Source: Sediminicola sp035798135
GTDB taxonomy: Bacteria; Bacteroidota; Bacteroidia; Flavobacteriales; Flavobacteriaceae
DNA length: 64,000 bases
Direction of reading: 5' to 3'
NCBI GenBank assembly: GCA_035798135.1
Contig: JAPFBR010000002.1
Span: 248,001 to 312,000 of the forward strand
Below the pieces are notes generated by a model, which saw only the letters and a program-made list of their open reading frames with translations, ran no database searches and had not been told where the DNA came from. The translations under genes were made by a program, and so were the position numbers. Below are positions 1 through 7,959 of the stretch, piece by piece. Each line of letters opens with the position of its first letter. Positions within the stretch are counted from its first letter, which is position 1.

Positions 1-129
1 AGTGACCCAAATGGCGGTCCATATAGCTGCTTCCTTGGATTTGATGACATGTTCATCTTTATGGAAAACACCTAGATCCAAAGCGAGGAACACCAAAATT
101 AAAGCGATAAAAGCAATCCAGACCAACAT
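1..129 (-). CDS. TerC family integral membrane protein, N-terminal fragment
   Basis: The 43 codons visible here start at ATG (129) and run off the left edge of the window. They encode a hydrophobic first helix followed by the sequence ALDLGVFHKDEH. This matches the N-terminus of TerC-type membrane proteins, where an acidic residue in the first helix precedes a DLGVF-like stretch. TerC proteins are multi-pass membrane proteins linked to tellurite resistance and to metal-ion homeostasis. Only the first helix and loop can be judged, so the subfamily cannot be assigned. The reading frame is intact as far as it goes. Confidence 0.75.
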   Translation of the reverse strand, partial: MLVWIAFIALILVFLALDLGVFHKDEHVIKSKEAAIWTAIWVT

Positions 130-298
130 AGCAATTTTTTAAGACCACAAAGCTAATCATCATTTGATATTATGGACAAAAAATCTAAAATAAATTGGTG
201 TGGGCGGCAGCAGTGGAATTTATAGCCTAATAGGCCAGCCTATGTGCTATTTTCCTTTGGTTGGTACCAAAGGCATGGTACAGTATGGGCCATTAAAA

Positions 299-327
299 AT
301 GGGTCTGCAGTTGCCTACAGACCCATT
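299..327 (-). terminator. Intrinsic terminator downstream of hpf
   Basis: A perfect 10-bp inverted repeat (AATGGGTCTG / CAGACCCATT) with a 9-nt loop. On the minus strand it is followed by a short T-run. It lies 84 bp beyond the stop codon of the HPF gene, which is read towards it. Confidence 0.65.
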
Positions 328-410
328 CCTACTAAAAAATAATTGTTTTCTCCAGTACTTCTAAGGGGTTGACCCTTTTTTTATGGATAAGGGAATAAAG
401 ATCCCTTTTA

Positions 411-713
411 TTAATGTGCTTTAATCTTATCTTTTCGTTTTCTTAATTGTCGTTCCAATTCATCAACTGTTTTGGCAATGGAAGCTTCAAAACTACCGTG
501 GCTCGACTCCGCAAAAAGGAGCGGTCCTGGGGAACTCAATTTCATGGCACAGATCATTCCGGTATCTGGGGAAGAGGTATTCTCGGTCTTAAAGAAAACA
601 TCGGCTCGAATTATAAAATCATACTTGTCCAATAACTTGTCTACTTTCTTACCAGCAAAAATTTCCAAACGTTCGCTGGCTTTTACACCATCGTATTCAA
701 AGTTTATATTCAT
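411..713 (-). CDS. hpf: Ribosome hibernation promoting factor, short form (HPF/RaiA family)
   Basis: The 100-residue protein has the single beta-alpha-beta-beta-beta-alpha HPF/YfiA domain. It opens with an INFEYDGVKASERLEIF strand-helix, and a C-terminal helix ends in a basic RQLRKRKDKIKAH tail. HPF proteins bind the 30S decoding region and stabilise inactive 70S or 100S ribosomes in stationary phase. The length matches the short HPF form; the long form has an additional C-terminal dimerisation domain that is missing here. It is monocistronic, with a terminator downstream at 299-327. The family assignment is good; whether it makes dimers cannot be told from sequence. Confidence 0.88.
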   Translation of the reverse strand: MNINFEYDGVKASERLEIFAGKKVDKLLDKYDFIIRADVFFKTENTSSPDTGMICAMKLSSPGPLLFAESSHGSFEASIAKTVDELERQLRKRKDKIKAH

Positions 714-908
714 AATAATTATAATTTTCGGATTAAGGTAAAGAGGTAAAATAGAGAAAGCAAATATTTTTAATTAAGGTAAACATAAAATTTATGTTGG
801 CAAAACGTTAAAGTCTGAATTTGTGATAATTATAAGATTTTGGGATGGATATAATGCCTAATTTTCTTGTTTTAAGAGTTCTCTCAACAAACCTTAAATC
901 CTATAGAT

Positions 909-1253
909 ATGACAACAGATAGTTTTAAAGAGTTCCAGGAGGTCAGCGTATCGGATAAAAGTACTTGTGTGCTGTATTTGGAACGAAATAATAAGGATGT
1001 ACTACATTTAAACCATATGTTGGCTTGCTACAAATGCGAACCCAGAACCTACGAACGTTTTGAGCAGTTGGCGGAATTAAAGCGGCGATTGCAGAAACTT
1101 TGTAAATCGAATCTGAAGATTATTTCTTCTCTTCATAAAAGAAAGGGGAGCCAGATGATCGGATTGGATAGAATCCGTAAACAGTTCATGAAATTTAACG
1201 AACTCCAGAGGTTAGTGGAGGACTACAGGAATCCGGGTCTAATGATGGGCTAA
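909..1253 (+). CDS. Hypothetical protein, 114 aa, helical and basic
   Basis: The family is not recognised. The protein has no signal peptide or membrane segment. After about 35 residues it is strongly helical and basic (for example KRRLQKLCKSNLK and KRKGSQMIGLDRIRKQF), and it contains a CYKC pair around residue 41. The ATG at 909 follows an A/T-rich leader. The codon composition resembles that of neighbouring genes, and the ORF fills the gap between hpf and the gene relics downstream. A nucleic-acid-binding role is possible from charge alone, but nothing supports it specifically. Confidence 0.5.
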   Translation: MTTDSFKEFQEVSVSDKSTCVLYLERNNKDVLHLNHMLACYKCEPRTYERFEQLAELKRRLQKLCKSNLKIISSLHKRKGSQMIGLDRIRKQFMKFNELQRLVEDYRNPGLMMG

Positions 1254-1292
1254 CCTGTATTTCCATATATTCTATTTTACATAATATAAATT

Positions 1293-1339
1293 ATAGGACA
1301 AATATACACATAGCGTAAAACGGCGTATAGCTGGATTTT
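1293..1339. repeat. Dispersed intergenic repeat A, copy 1
   Basis: The segment around ATAGCGTAAAACGGCGTAT recurs at 3404-3450, with matching flanks on both sides (ACAAATAT upstream, GCNNGNATTTT downstream). Neither copy lies in a gene. It looks like a genome-specific intergenic repeat. Confidence 0.6.
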
Positions 1340-1697
1340 CGTATAGCTCCGCTATTTTGCATAATACCAGATATAGCACCTTTAGGTCTATATCGTCAGG
1401 TATTATGTAAAAGAAATTCTTGCTTCTAAAAGCAATCAGCCACTGGCTAATTTAATTTGTCAAGTACGAAAAGGCTGTTTTGTTGATTTCATTGGCGCTC
1501 ACTTTTAAATGTGGACTTCTAGTTTCAAAGCCTATGCAACAGCTGGCTCCTTCGCTAAAAAGGTCTACCAGACCATTTCTAAACGAACGGCCCTGTTTTA
1601 CCACCCCGAGGCTTCGGGGTTATAAGGCCAAGTTTATCATCGAGATTTTATTTTACATAATATCAAAATTGTATTCAAAAGGTAAAAGTTTAATCGT

Positions 1698-1918
1698 ATT
1701 TCACCTCTACTTTAAACGCTACTAAATATCACGCTTATTCATTAGAATTGACTACCTTATATAATCTTTTAAATAGAGACACTACTGTTCTAGTAAATGT
1801 CGTTGATGAATTGAATTTCCCCTTGGAAAATTTTCATATCAATTCTAAAAATTTGGAAGTACATCCTGAATTGCGTAAATGCGATATTTATTACCTATCT
1901 ATAAAGAAATCCGAATGA
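1698..1918 (+). pseudogene. Startless reading frame, relic of an unrecognised gene
   Basis: From the stop codon before 1698 to the TGA at 1916-1918, one frame stays open for roughly 70 codons. It encodes a natural-looking sequence with phrases such as TLYNLLNRDTTVLVNVVDEL and HPELRKCDIYYLS, but there is no start codon at its head. The composition is protein-like rather than random. It is probably the 3' end of a gene truncated upstream. I do not recognise the family. Confidence 0.35.
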
Positions 1919-2060
1919 TTAAATCAAAAGGAAAGCAGTCTATGCTTGTTTTTGGGTTGGATTATTTCCGCGTTGAGAAACCTACCATTAGATAGATTGG
2001 ATAGGAAGAGCTATCAATTATGACGTGCCTCGTGACCAAATAACGGTACAATTTTAATAT

Positions 2061-2198
2061 ATGAATACTAACTATAAGAAAAACAGTCTATCACTAATAG
2101 GAGCTGTAGCATTGGGTACTGGTGTAATGATTGGTGCCGGGATTTTTGCCTTATTGGGTCAGATCGCTGAACTGTCAGGTAATAGGTTGTCCAGCTGA
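2061..2198 (+). pseudogene. Amino-acid permease (APC family) N-terminal relic
   Basis: The 45-codon ORF encodes GAVALGTGVMIGAGIFALLG followed by QIAELSG. This is the first transmembrane helix and substrate-loop signature of APC-superfamily permeases (a GxG-type unwound helix). Those transporters are normally 400-700 residues long. Here the match stops after about 40 residues and the frame ends a few codons later, so only the gene start survives. There is no downstream continuation in any frame. Confidence 0.6.
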
Positions 2199-2366
2199 TA
2201 GAATTCTATACTACAGGGGAGGAATGCATGACTGGATCACTTTAGGTCTTCCAGTACAACAAATTTGAAAATAGTAATGACTATTTCCAAGTTGGAGAAT
2301 GAATTTTAAGAACGATCGGGAATAGGTTGAAATACGCTAACAATTATTAATTTAAAATCAAATATT

Positions 2367-2795
2367 ATGAAAACAACAATGATTATTTTATTGGCAATTG
2401 GCTTAGTAAGTCTATCCAGTTGCGAACAGAAAACAGATACTAATGTCATGCTCGAAAATTCAGAAACAAGAACGGAACTTTTTGATGCGATTGCCAGCAA
2501 TAACAATTACATGACAGAATTCATGGACAACATGCAAGGTAACGACCATGCAATGCAAATGATGAAGGGAAACCAAAATTTAATGGGTAATATGATGAAG
2601 GGTGAAGGTATGAATATGATGAAGGACAGTGTCATGTCAATGAGCATGATGCACTCCATGATGAAAGATGGAAAAATGATGAATCATATGATTCAAATGA
2701 TGCATAATGAAGGTATGATGAGTGAAGATTGTATGAACTCCAGTATGAAGATGATGAACGATAAAGGAATGAATATGGGAGCCATGCATAATTAA
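2367..2795 (+). CDS. Methionine-rich lipoprotein, probable copper or silver binder
   Basis: The 142-residue protein begins with a lipoprotein signal peptide (lipobox LSSC, Cys19). The mature part from about residue 48 is dominated by Met, mostly as MM pairs in the pattern MMxxxxMMxxxxM. Counting by eye gives about 35 Met in 142 residues, with interspersed His, Asn and Asp. Met-rich segments of this kind bind Cu(I) or Ag(I) in periplasmic copper proteins such as PcoE and CusF relatives. The anchor places it at the outer or inner membrane facing the periplasm. A 21-aa membrane peptide follows within 40 bp. Metal binding is inferred from composition alone, since there is no recognised domain. 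Confidence 0.7.
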   Translation: MKTTMIILLAIGLVSLSSCEQKTDTNVMLENSETRTELFDAIASNNNYMTEFMDNMQGNDHAMQMMKGNQNLMGNMMKGEGMNMMKDSVMSMSMMHSMMKDGKMMNHMIQMMHNEGMMSEDCMNSSMKMMNDKGMNMGAMHN

Positions 2796-2831
2796 AGATA
2801 AAATAAATACTAATATTAAGACCAAGAAACT

Positions 2832-2897
2832 ATGATGTATTTATGGATTATACCACTTGTGATTGTCGTATTGGTAGTGTGGTATATGCATAAATAA
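2832..2897 (+). CDS. 21-residue single-helix membrane peptide
   Basis: The ATG at 2832 (or 2835) opens a 21-codon frame. It is almost entirely one hydrophobic helix (IIPLVIVVLVVWYMH) and ends in Lys. It lies 36 bp behind the Met-rich lipoprotein on the same strand, so cotranscription is likely. The stretch is too short for family assignment. It could be a small membrane subunit of a metal-handling complex, or a chance ORF; the perfect helix-like composition and the position favour a gene. Confidence 0.45.
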   Translation: MMYLWIIPLVIVVLVVWYMHK

Positions 2898-2952
2898 AAA
2901 TAGTATAAATCAACAGAAATGTATTAACGTATTCCTGCACAAAAAAAACGAT

Positions 2953-3024
2953 ATGTATTTTTATGATGGCCATTTTTGGGGTATGCACCTAAATATACAT
3001 TCAAGTAGAAGAGAAAACCTTTAA
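2953..3024 (+). pseudogene. Possible N-terminal relic of a SHOCT-type small membrane protein
   Basis: The 23-codon ORF starts MYFYDGHFWGMHL. This resembles the N-terminus of short SHOCT-domain membrane proteins common in flavobacterial metal-resistance loci (aromatic residues and WGMHL before a Trp-rich helix). After 13 residues the similarity ends and no helix follows. The call rests on a short remembered pattern and is weak. Confidence 0.3.
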
Positions 3025-3337
3025 AAAGATACTATAAAAGTTTTAAATTGGCGTAAACATCTCCCATTCCACACACATTATGCTTCCCTCCTATGCTTCG
3101 ACTACGCTCAGCACAGGCTAGTCGCATAAAAAGTGTTTACTCACAAGGTTTCTATTGTTTTTTAAAGGAGTTCATGAATCTCGCGAAAAAGCTCGATTTC
3201 ATTACTTTTTGAGAAGAAAGTTTTTAAACGCTATAATTTTTGAAGATTGAGAATCTTTGAAAATTTAGGCGAGATGAAGCGGCTGCAGCTTAAAGCAAGT
3301 GTAGTGGCAAATACGCCAGCACTGCAACCAACTCAAA

Positions 3338-3366
3338 AAAGAGAATGCCCACTGGGCATTCTCTTT
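3338..3366. terminator. Perfect bidirectional hairpin terminator
   Basis: Two perfect 14-bp arms (AAAGAGAATGCCCA / TGGGCATTCTCTTT) are separated by one base. A-runs on the left and T-runs on the right allow termination from either side. The nearest gene reading into it is the minus-strand gene ending at 3487. Confidence 0.7.
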
Positions 3367-3403
3367 ATATGCCGTCCAAACATAATGACATAACGCCGAC
3401 ATT

Positions 3404-3450
3404 ATAGAACAAATATGTTTATAGCGTAAAACGGCGTATGCTTGCATTTT
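3404..3450. repeat. Dispersed intergenic repeat A, copy 2
   Basis: This matches 1293-1339 over about 47 bp, with the invariant core ATAGCGTAAAACGGCGTAT. It ends about 36 bp from the stop codon of the adjacent minus-strand gene. Confidence 0.6.
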
Positions 3451-3486
3451 ACTATATGGCAATTGGAATAACCTATTTCGGAACCC

Positions 3487-4212
3487 TTATTTAGATTCTT
3501 CGGCTTCCTGGTTATAGTCGTCCAACATGAGTAAAAAAGCGGCTTCGTACTCCTTATTGACATACTTCCCCATTTTTAGTTTTTCCGTAAACTGGTTACG
3601 TAAACCATAATGATTATTTACATAGTTTTCTTTTACTCTAGGGTTGTCCCCAATAAAGTTAAGAAGGTTAATGTGTATTACATTTTTAGGTTTGTCGCTG
3701 TCTTTTTGGATTAACAACTGAAAATTATCCTGAATATAGTCTATGAGTATTTGTCTGTCCTCAAAAACCATATCTGCCAGTTCATTATTTATACGCCCGG
3801 TAGTTCTGCTATATAATTTATACATCAGGATACTGCCATGTGCCACTTGCTCCAAAGTCATGCGCTTAGGGATCATTTTAATGGCCTTGCCGGTAAGATC
3901 TGAATACCAAACAGACCTAAATACCCTACCATCTTCCAGTGTAAAACCTTCCAGATGTTTCGGCTCCATTTTTTGCTTCACTTTACCTTTTAACTTTCCG
4001 GATTTAGTGTATTTTTCAAAGTCGTCCGGGTATATGTATGTTATTCCCTGCTGAAATCGTTGCGGGTGCTCAAAATCTATTTCAATATAGACTTCTTCTG
4101 TTTTTCCTTTTTTGAGGTGTAGGGTGCCCTTTTGATATAGGGCCTGGGCATTTACGCCGACCAAAGCGAAAAGGAAGGTGAATGCGAATAAAATGGTTTG
4201 GTAATTTTTCAT
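3487..4212 (-). CDS. Secreted hypothetical protein, 241 aa
   Basis: A signal peptide of about 22 residues (cleavage after VGVNA) precedes a soluble, charged mature protein with no domain I recognise. The N-terminal half reads like a beta-rich domain (GTLHLKKGKTEEVYIEID, FTLEDGRVFRSVWYSD). The C-terminal part is helical, with a conserved-looking YGLRNQFTEKLKMGKYVNKE segment. It lies alone, with a hairpin terminator 120 bp beyond its stop. Proteins of this layout are frequent periplasmic unknowns in Flavobacteriaceae. Confidence 0.65.
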   Translation of the reverse strand: MKNYQTILFAFTFLFALVGVNAQALYQKGTLHLKKGKTEEVYIEIDFEHPQRFQQGITYIYPDDFEKYTKSGKLKGKVKQKMEPKHLEGFTLEDGRVFRSVWYSDLTGKAIKMIPKRMTLEQVAHGSILMYKLYSRTTGRINNELADMVFEDRQILIDYIQDNFQLLIQKDSDKPKNVIHINLLNFIGDNPRVKENYVNNHYGLRNQFTEKLKMGKYVNKEYEAAFLLMLDDYNQEAEESK

Positions 4213-4484
4213 TTGTTTGGGGTTAAGCTGGTTTATTATCTATGAAATAAAAACGCCATACCCCCTAATATATTGCAATATCAATGGGTTTGAATGGAAT
4301 TGTCCACCAGTCCAACCCGCCGAAAAAATAAATCAGCCACTGGCTAATTTTTTATTTCACGTATGTCAAAGCCGATTTACAGAAAATTTCCTACCACATC
4401 ATCAATTCAATATTATGTAATATATCCCTGCGCATTTTATTATTTGAACGAATTAAGAACAGGGTCAATTTCTCAAAAAAAAAC

Positions 4485-5462
4485 TTAACTGCTTTTATTC
4501 AAAATCAAAGCACGGGCCATCTCTAAAAGCAACTTTTTTTCTGGAATAGATCTATTTAAAGGCAGTTGGGCTAACCCTATTAACCTGCGCATTATCTCTA
4601 TTCCGGCCACTTGAGCGAGTAATAGTTCGTTCAGGCTTCCTGAATACCTACTTATAATTGTTTGGAGACAATCTATATTCATCGAAATCATAATACTATG
4701 TGCCGCCAGTACCCCAATGTCAAATTCAGCAAATCCCATAAAGCTGAATTCTGGATCAATTACGTAGATGTGGTCTCCTTTTGTCATCCAACTCCCGGGA
4801 TAATAATCCCCGTGCAAAAGAATATTGCCTTGAGACAGGTATTGTTGTCCCACCTTTGAAATCTCTTTTTTTAATGTTTCATCATTTCTATACGTATGAG
4901 CGAGTGCCTGAAGTCCTTCCTGAATGGCATTCAGGGAGAATTCACTTTCCTTAAGAAAAGGTAGTACAAATATGTGTTGGTGATTAAGTAATCGCAATTC
5001 CATATTTTCAGGGTATTCTATAGGTGTGGATTTATGGATTTGGGAAGCAATATCTATAAGCTGATGGAGTTGGGAAGTGCTAATATTTCTTTCATCATAC
5101 AGGTATGACATATCCTTACAATCCCCTAAGTCTTCCAATATTAATACATAATTGTCTGCATTATACATTAGAATTTTAGGAATATGCGGTTCAATAACTT
5201 TATTTGTAACTGCTTTGTAAAATTGATACTCTACATCAATACGCTCAATGGGCGCAATTATCTGTGGGTATTTTTGAACATAAGGACGCGATTGCTTTAC
5301 AATAAAAGAACGGGTATTGGTACGGATTCTAAGGACAACGTTCATGTTTCCCTCACCAGGCTTTTCTACAGAGAGAATCTGTTCGTGTTTTGGATCAAAA
5401 AAACCAATAGTATTTAAACAAATCTCAAAATCTGAAATTGAAGTAGTAGCATCTAGGTACAT
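4485..5462 (-). CDS. Phosphotransferase resembling 5-methylthioribose kinase (APH/MtnK-like)
   Basis: The 325-residue protein kinase-like fold carries the APH catalytic loop HGDYYPGSW (about residue 217) and IDPEF in place of DFG (about residue 235). The DPE form is typical of 5-methylthioribose kinase. An N-lobe Lys (IVKQSRPY) and a LEDLGD hinge segment are also visible. MtnK-type enzymes phosphorylate a ribose-like sugar at O1. The gene starts 10 bp after the stop of a nucleoside hydrolase on the same strand, so a hydrolyse-then-phosphorylate route for a nucleoside sugar is plausible. It is about 70 residues shorter than classical MtnK, so the substrate is uncertain: ribose, a deoxyribose or methylthioribose. 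Confidence 0.7.
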   Translation of the reverse strand: MYLDATTSISDFEICLNTIGFFDPKHEQILSVEKPGEGNMNVVLRIRTNTRSFIVKQSRPYVQKYPQIIAPIERIDVEYQFYKAVTNKVIEPHIPKILMYNADNYVLILEDLGDCKDMSYLYDERNISTSQLHQLIDIASQIHKSTPIEYPENMELRLLNHQHIFVLPFLKESEFSLNAIQEGLQALAHTYRNDETLKKEISKVGQQYLSQGNILLHGDYYPGSWMTKGDHIYVIDPEFSFMGFAEFDIGVLAAHSIMISMNIDCLQTIISRYSGSLNELLLAQVAGIEIMRRLIGLAQLPLNRSIPEKKLLLEMARALILNKSS

Positions 5463-5472
5463 ACTGTATTTT

Positions 5473-6456
5473 TTATATTTTTTTTAAGCTTTGCCAGAAA
5501 TCTGTTTTCATAATTTCTACATCTATTTCTGTATGGATGTTTATTAAGCGTTGCGTATTCTCTATAGGAGTTAAAAAAGCATCGGTTTTTGATAATTCGG
5601 GATGAGCGAGTGCTTCTATGATGGCCACATCCCACATAATCCAGGTTCTCTTTTCCGGATCTTCTTTGGTCCACCAACGTTCATAGGTTTCCCATCGGTT
5701 TATCAGATAATCGGAGATACCTCCTTTATTTTTTAGATTGACATCTACTTCTGCTTTTTTAAACACAAGGTGCTGGCTGGTAGTTGCTGTCATTATATTA
5801 AGATCAAGACCTTCGGTATTTAGAAGAATCTCTACCGCTTTAGGGTCATTTCCTGTATTGAATTCCTTTTTGTCATACGTATTGGTTGCCACATTATGCC
5901 AAAAACCGAGATAGTGTACTTTCAATTTTCGTATAATGGATGGATCCTCCAAAATTGCACTGGCAACATTGGTACAAGAACCTAAAACAACTACATTCAA
6001 TTTTTGACCGGCAGGCAATATATGCGCCATATCAACTATAAAATTGGAAGCGGGAGAACTTGCTGGTTCTGCACTATTCTTTATGGGTACATTACTCCCC
6101 AAAGGTAGCGGAATAGCATTCTGCCCCATTAACCGGAGTATTCTTTCATTAATTCTTTGGCTTTCATAAACACTACTATCTGTTGCCAATGGTGATGTAT
6201 GAAACTGCGCTGAAGTAACGCCTAGAATATTGAATTTGGGCTCTGCAATTGCTCGTACAATGGCATAAAGATCATCTACTTCATTTGCCGTATCAGCATC
6301 AATAATGATGGGTAAACGCATATCTTTAGCCTGTGCTTCTACAGTGACATGTATGAAAAGGGATACTATAAATATAAATTGAAGCAAAGAGATTTGAATA
6401 GCTTTACGAAAATTTAGGGTTTTAAATATCCGGAGTTTATTATTATGCTTCTGCAT
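5473..6456 (-). CDS. Secreted inosine-uridine preferring nucleoside hydrolase family protein
   Basis: The protein has 327 residues. After an N-terminal signal-like hydrophobic segment (residues about 20-41, ending VEAQA), the IUNH domain begins with IIDADTANEVDDLYA, the calcium-binding DxDxxxxDD signature. Further family marks are VVLGSCTNVASAI, the NTGNDPKAVEILL segment and a C-terminal WDVAIIEAL that supplies the last metal-ligand Asp. The family cleaves the N-glycosidic bond of ribonucleosides. Export to the periplasm would fit scavenging of environmental nucleosides. It is the first gene of a two-gene operon with the MtnK-like kinase. The base specificity cannot be read from sequence. Confidence 0.85.
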   Translation of the reverse strand: MQKHNNKLRIFKTLNFRKAIQISLLQFIFIVSLFIHVTVEAQAKDMRLPIIIDADTANEVDDLYAIVRAIAEPKFNILGVTSAQFHTSPLATDSSVYESQRINERILRLMGQNAIPLPLGSNVPIKNSAEPASSPASNFIVDMAHILPAGQKLNVVVLGSCTNVASAILEDPSIIRKLKVHYLGFWHNVATNTYDKKEFNTGNDPKAVEILLNTEGLDLNIMTATTSQHLVFKKAEVDVNLKNKGGISDYLINRWETYERWWTKEDPEKRTWIMWDVAIIEALAHPELSKTDAFLTPIENTQRLINIHTEIDVEIMKTDFWQSLKKI

Positions 6457-7122
6457 TCATTCTTTATATACTTGTTGAAATAGTTTGTATTTACAATATT
6501 CGGGATAAAAATGTGGTTCATTTAATGGTGTCCATTTTTGTCGTTTACATATATTTTGGTTAAAACAAATGGATAGCACTAACTGAAACTGTACGGTTGA
6601 TCCTGCGTTTGGTCGTACAAATTGATTGAACATTACCTTTCGTAATATTGAAATATATTTTTTTTATCGTTCTCGACTGCGCTCGAACTGACACCCGCAT
6701 CGGCCCGCTTCTAAAAGCAATCAACCACTGGCTAATTTAATTTGTCAAGTTTGTAAAAGCTGTTTTACTGGAATCTTTGTGATTACATTGACGCCTGTAC
6801 TGAGCGTAGCCGAAGTATCAAAGAGCCGCTTCTCCCGAAGCTTCGGGACAAGACTGCAGATTCCCGATAGCTATCGGGATGGAAACAATTAACGGCTAAT
6901 CCGCTATATTTTAGGAAACATTGGAACTCGTTTACATTGCTTTGAAATCCTATGTATGATTGAAACACTTAAGAAACAGTATTACTAAACCCCTAAAATA
7001 TGGACGCTCATTTCACCTATTGTTTTAACCAAAATTTTATGAGGTCGGAAACACCTAATTAAATTAAAAAAGCCTAAACAGATGTACTATTTAGGCTTTT
7101 TTATAAGAAATTTATATTATTC
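6457..7122. other. Intergenic repeat region
   Basis: About 650 bp hold no credible gene. They hold several repeats: TCTCGACTGCGCTCGAACTGA (6671-6691), repeat B copy 3 (6708-6766), a CTGAGCGTAGCCGAAG segment that is the inverse of the one near 3100, TCCCGAAGCTTCGGGA (6833-6848) and CCCGATAGCTATCGGGA (about 6863-6879). These palindromes recur elsewhere in the window. Confidence 0.65.
7066..7102 (-). terminator. Intrinsic terminator
   Basis: AAAAAAGCCTAAA and TTTAGGCTTTTTT arms flank an 11-nt loop. The hairpin lies 20 bp beyond the stop codon of the minus-strand lipoprotein gene ending at 7123, and the minus-strand transcript ends in a T-run. Confidence 0.8.
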
Positions 7123-7566
7123 TTAGTTTCCTTCGCTTAAAGAAAAACTTCCATCACCATTAAATGACGTTAACGTAATTGTTACAGACCAAAGTCCGGC
7201 TGTTCCTGATGATGTAACACCAGAAAATGAGTCTGGCTCTATGGCGCCACTCAAAGACTTATCTAAAACAACTGTACCGTCAGCATCTTTTACTACAAAC
7301 TTGAAACTGCCATCAGCAGTCGTCGTAATGTCGGCGTTATAATCGGCCGTACTCAATGCATTTTGCCAATTAAAAGTTTTAGTGATCGTACCTCCATCAC
7401 CTGTAAAATCACCATCTACATCACCGTTGAAGTCGTCACCATTAGAAAATGCTACATTATTTACTTTTACTTCAGCCATTGGCGCTGGGTCATCATCGCT
7501 ACAAGCTGTAAAAGCGGTTGAGGCAATAATTAATAATGCAATTAATTTTGTTTTTAAAAATCTCAT
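7123..7566 (-). CDS. Small beta-rich lipoprotein, 147 aa
   Basis: A lipoprotein signal peptide (lipobox FTAC, Cys21, then SDDD) precedes a mature part rich in Gly, Asp, Thr and Ser. That part has alternating strands such as ADGSFKFVVKDADGTVV and GLWSVTITLTSF. This is consistent with a single Ig-like or beta-sandwich domain of a surface lipoprotein. I do not recognise the family. The DDDD run after the lipid-anchored Cys resembles the flavobacterial lipoprotein export signal for surface display. It stands alone, with a terminator at 7066-7102. Confidence 0.7.
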   Translation of the reverse strand: MRFLKTKLIALLIIASTAFTACSDDDPAPMAEVKVNNVAFSNGDDFNGDVDGDFTGDGGTITKTFNWQNALSTADYNADITTTADGSFKFVVKDADGTVVLDKSLSGAIEPDSFSGVTSSGTAGLWSVTITLTSFNGDGSFSLSEGN

Positions 7567-7959
7567 AATTTATTCTTCTTGATTTAAATTCGGTTTAATA
7601 CTTTATATAATAACAACTCTAACGAAAAAAATCCCCAAATATTTTAACATTTTTCACCTATAATTTGAAGAATACTAAAATTTTATGAAATTGATGCATT
7701 TCACACACATTTACAAATTACTTGTCTATTGTTCTAATAGGTATTTGTGAATCTTCTTCGTCTATTTATTCATAACTAGTTATTTTATAATAAGGAATTC
7801 ATGCATCTCCCTCGTCGATGTCACTCCCCTCCTACCGATAGCTATCAGGATCGTCGCATAAAAAGTGTTTATCCATGGCTAGTTCTCTTCCTAGGAGATA
7901 TGTTCACAAAAAAAAGAGGACTATTTAAGTCCTCTTTTAAATTTATGCCTGCTTTGGGT
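7567..7959. other. Intergenic stretch with repeat C and a terminator
   Basis: About 390 bp without a gene. They hold a CCGATAGCTATCAGGA palindrome (7834-7849) directly before repeat C copy 2 (7853-7871), and the terminator of the NTF2-like gene (7912-7938). Confidence 0.6.
7912..7938 (-). terminator. Intrinsic terminator
   Basis: AAAAGAGGACT and AGTCCTCTTTT arms flank a 5-nt loop. It lies 22 bp beyond the stop codon of the NTF2-like gene at 7960. Confidence 0.75.

Larger units (their letters stand above)
1254..2060. other. Non-coding stretch with repeats and gene debris
   Basis: About 800 bp lie between the 114-aa gene and the permease relic. The stretch holds repeat A (1293-1339), a copy of repeat B (1423-1481, CTTCTAAAAGCAATCAGCC and onward, recurring at 6708-6766 and in part at 4331-4350), a GC-rich palindrome at about 1602-1621 (CCCCGAGGCTTCGGGG), and a decayed reading frame at about 1698-1918. 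An 81-codon ORF at 1480-1725 crosses the repeats and is not credible as a gene. Confidence 0.6.
2898..3486. other. Non-coding stretch with repeats
   Basis: Apart from the SHOCT-like relic (2953-3024), this stretch holds a copy of repeat C (3121-3139, GTCGCATAAAAAGTGTTTA, recurring at 7853-7871). It also holds a TTCGACTACGCTCAG-type palindromic repeat (about 3096-3118), a strong bidirectional hairpin (3338-3366) and repeat A copy 2 (3404-3450). No gene was seen. Confidence 0.6.

Noticed and set aside
1480..1725. 81-codon ORF
   Set aside because: It spans dispersed repeats and a palindrome, has no leader or domain, and ends among gene debris.
2637..2825. Minus-strand His-rich ORF
   Set aside because: It is the antisense shadow of the methionine-rich gene; Met codons (ATG) read as His (CAT) on the opposite strand.
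3020..3366. Small RNA ending at the 3338-3366 hairpin
   Set aside because: The hairpin is bidirectional and is explained by the minus-strand gene ending at 3487. No promoter or conserved structure for an RNA was seen.
3265..3462. Minus-strand 65-codon ORF near repeat A
   Set aside because: It overlaps a strong terminator hairpin and a dispersed repeat.
6783..6968. Minus-strand 61-codon ORF
   Set aside because: It lies entirely over palindromic repeats and has no gene-like context.
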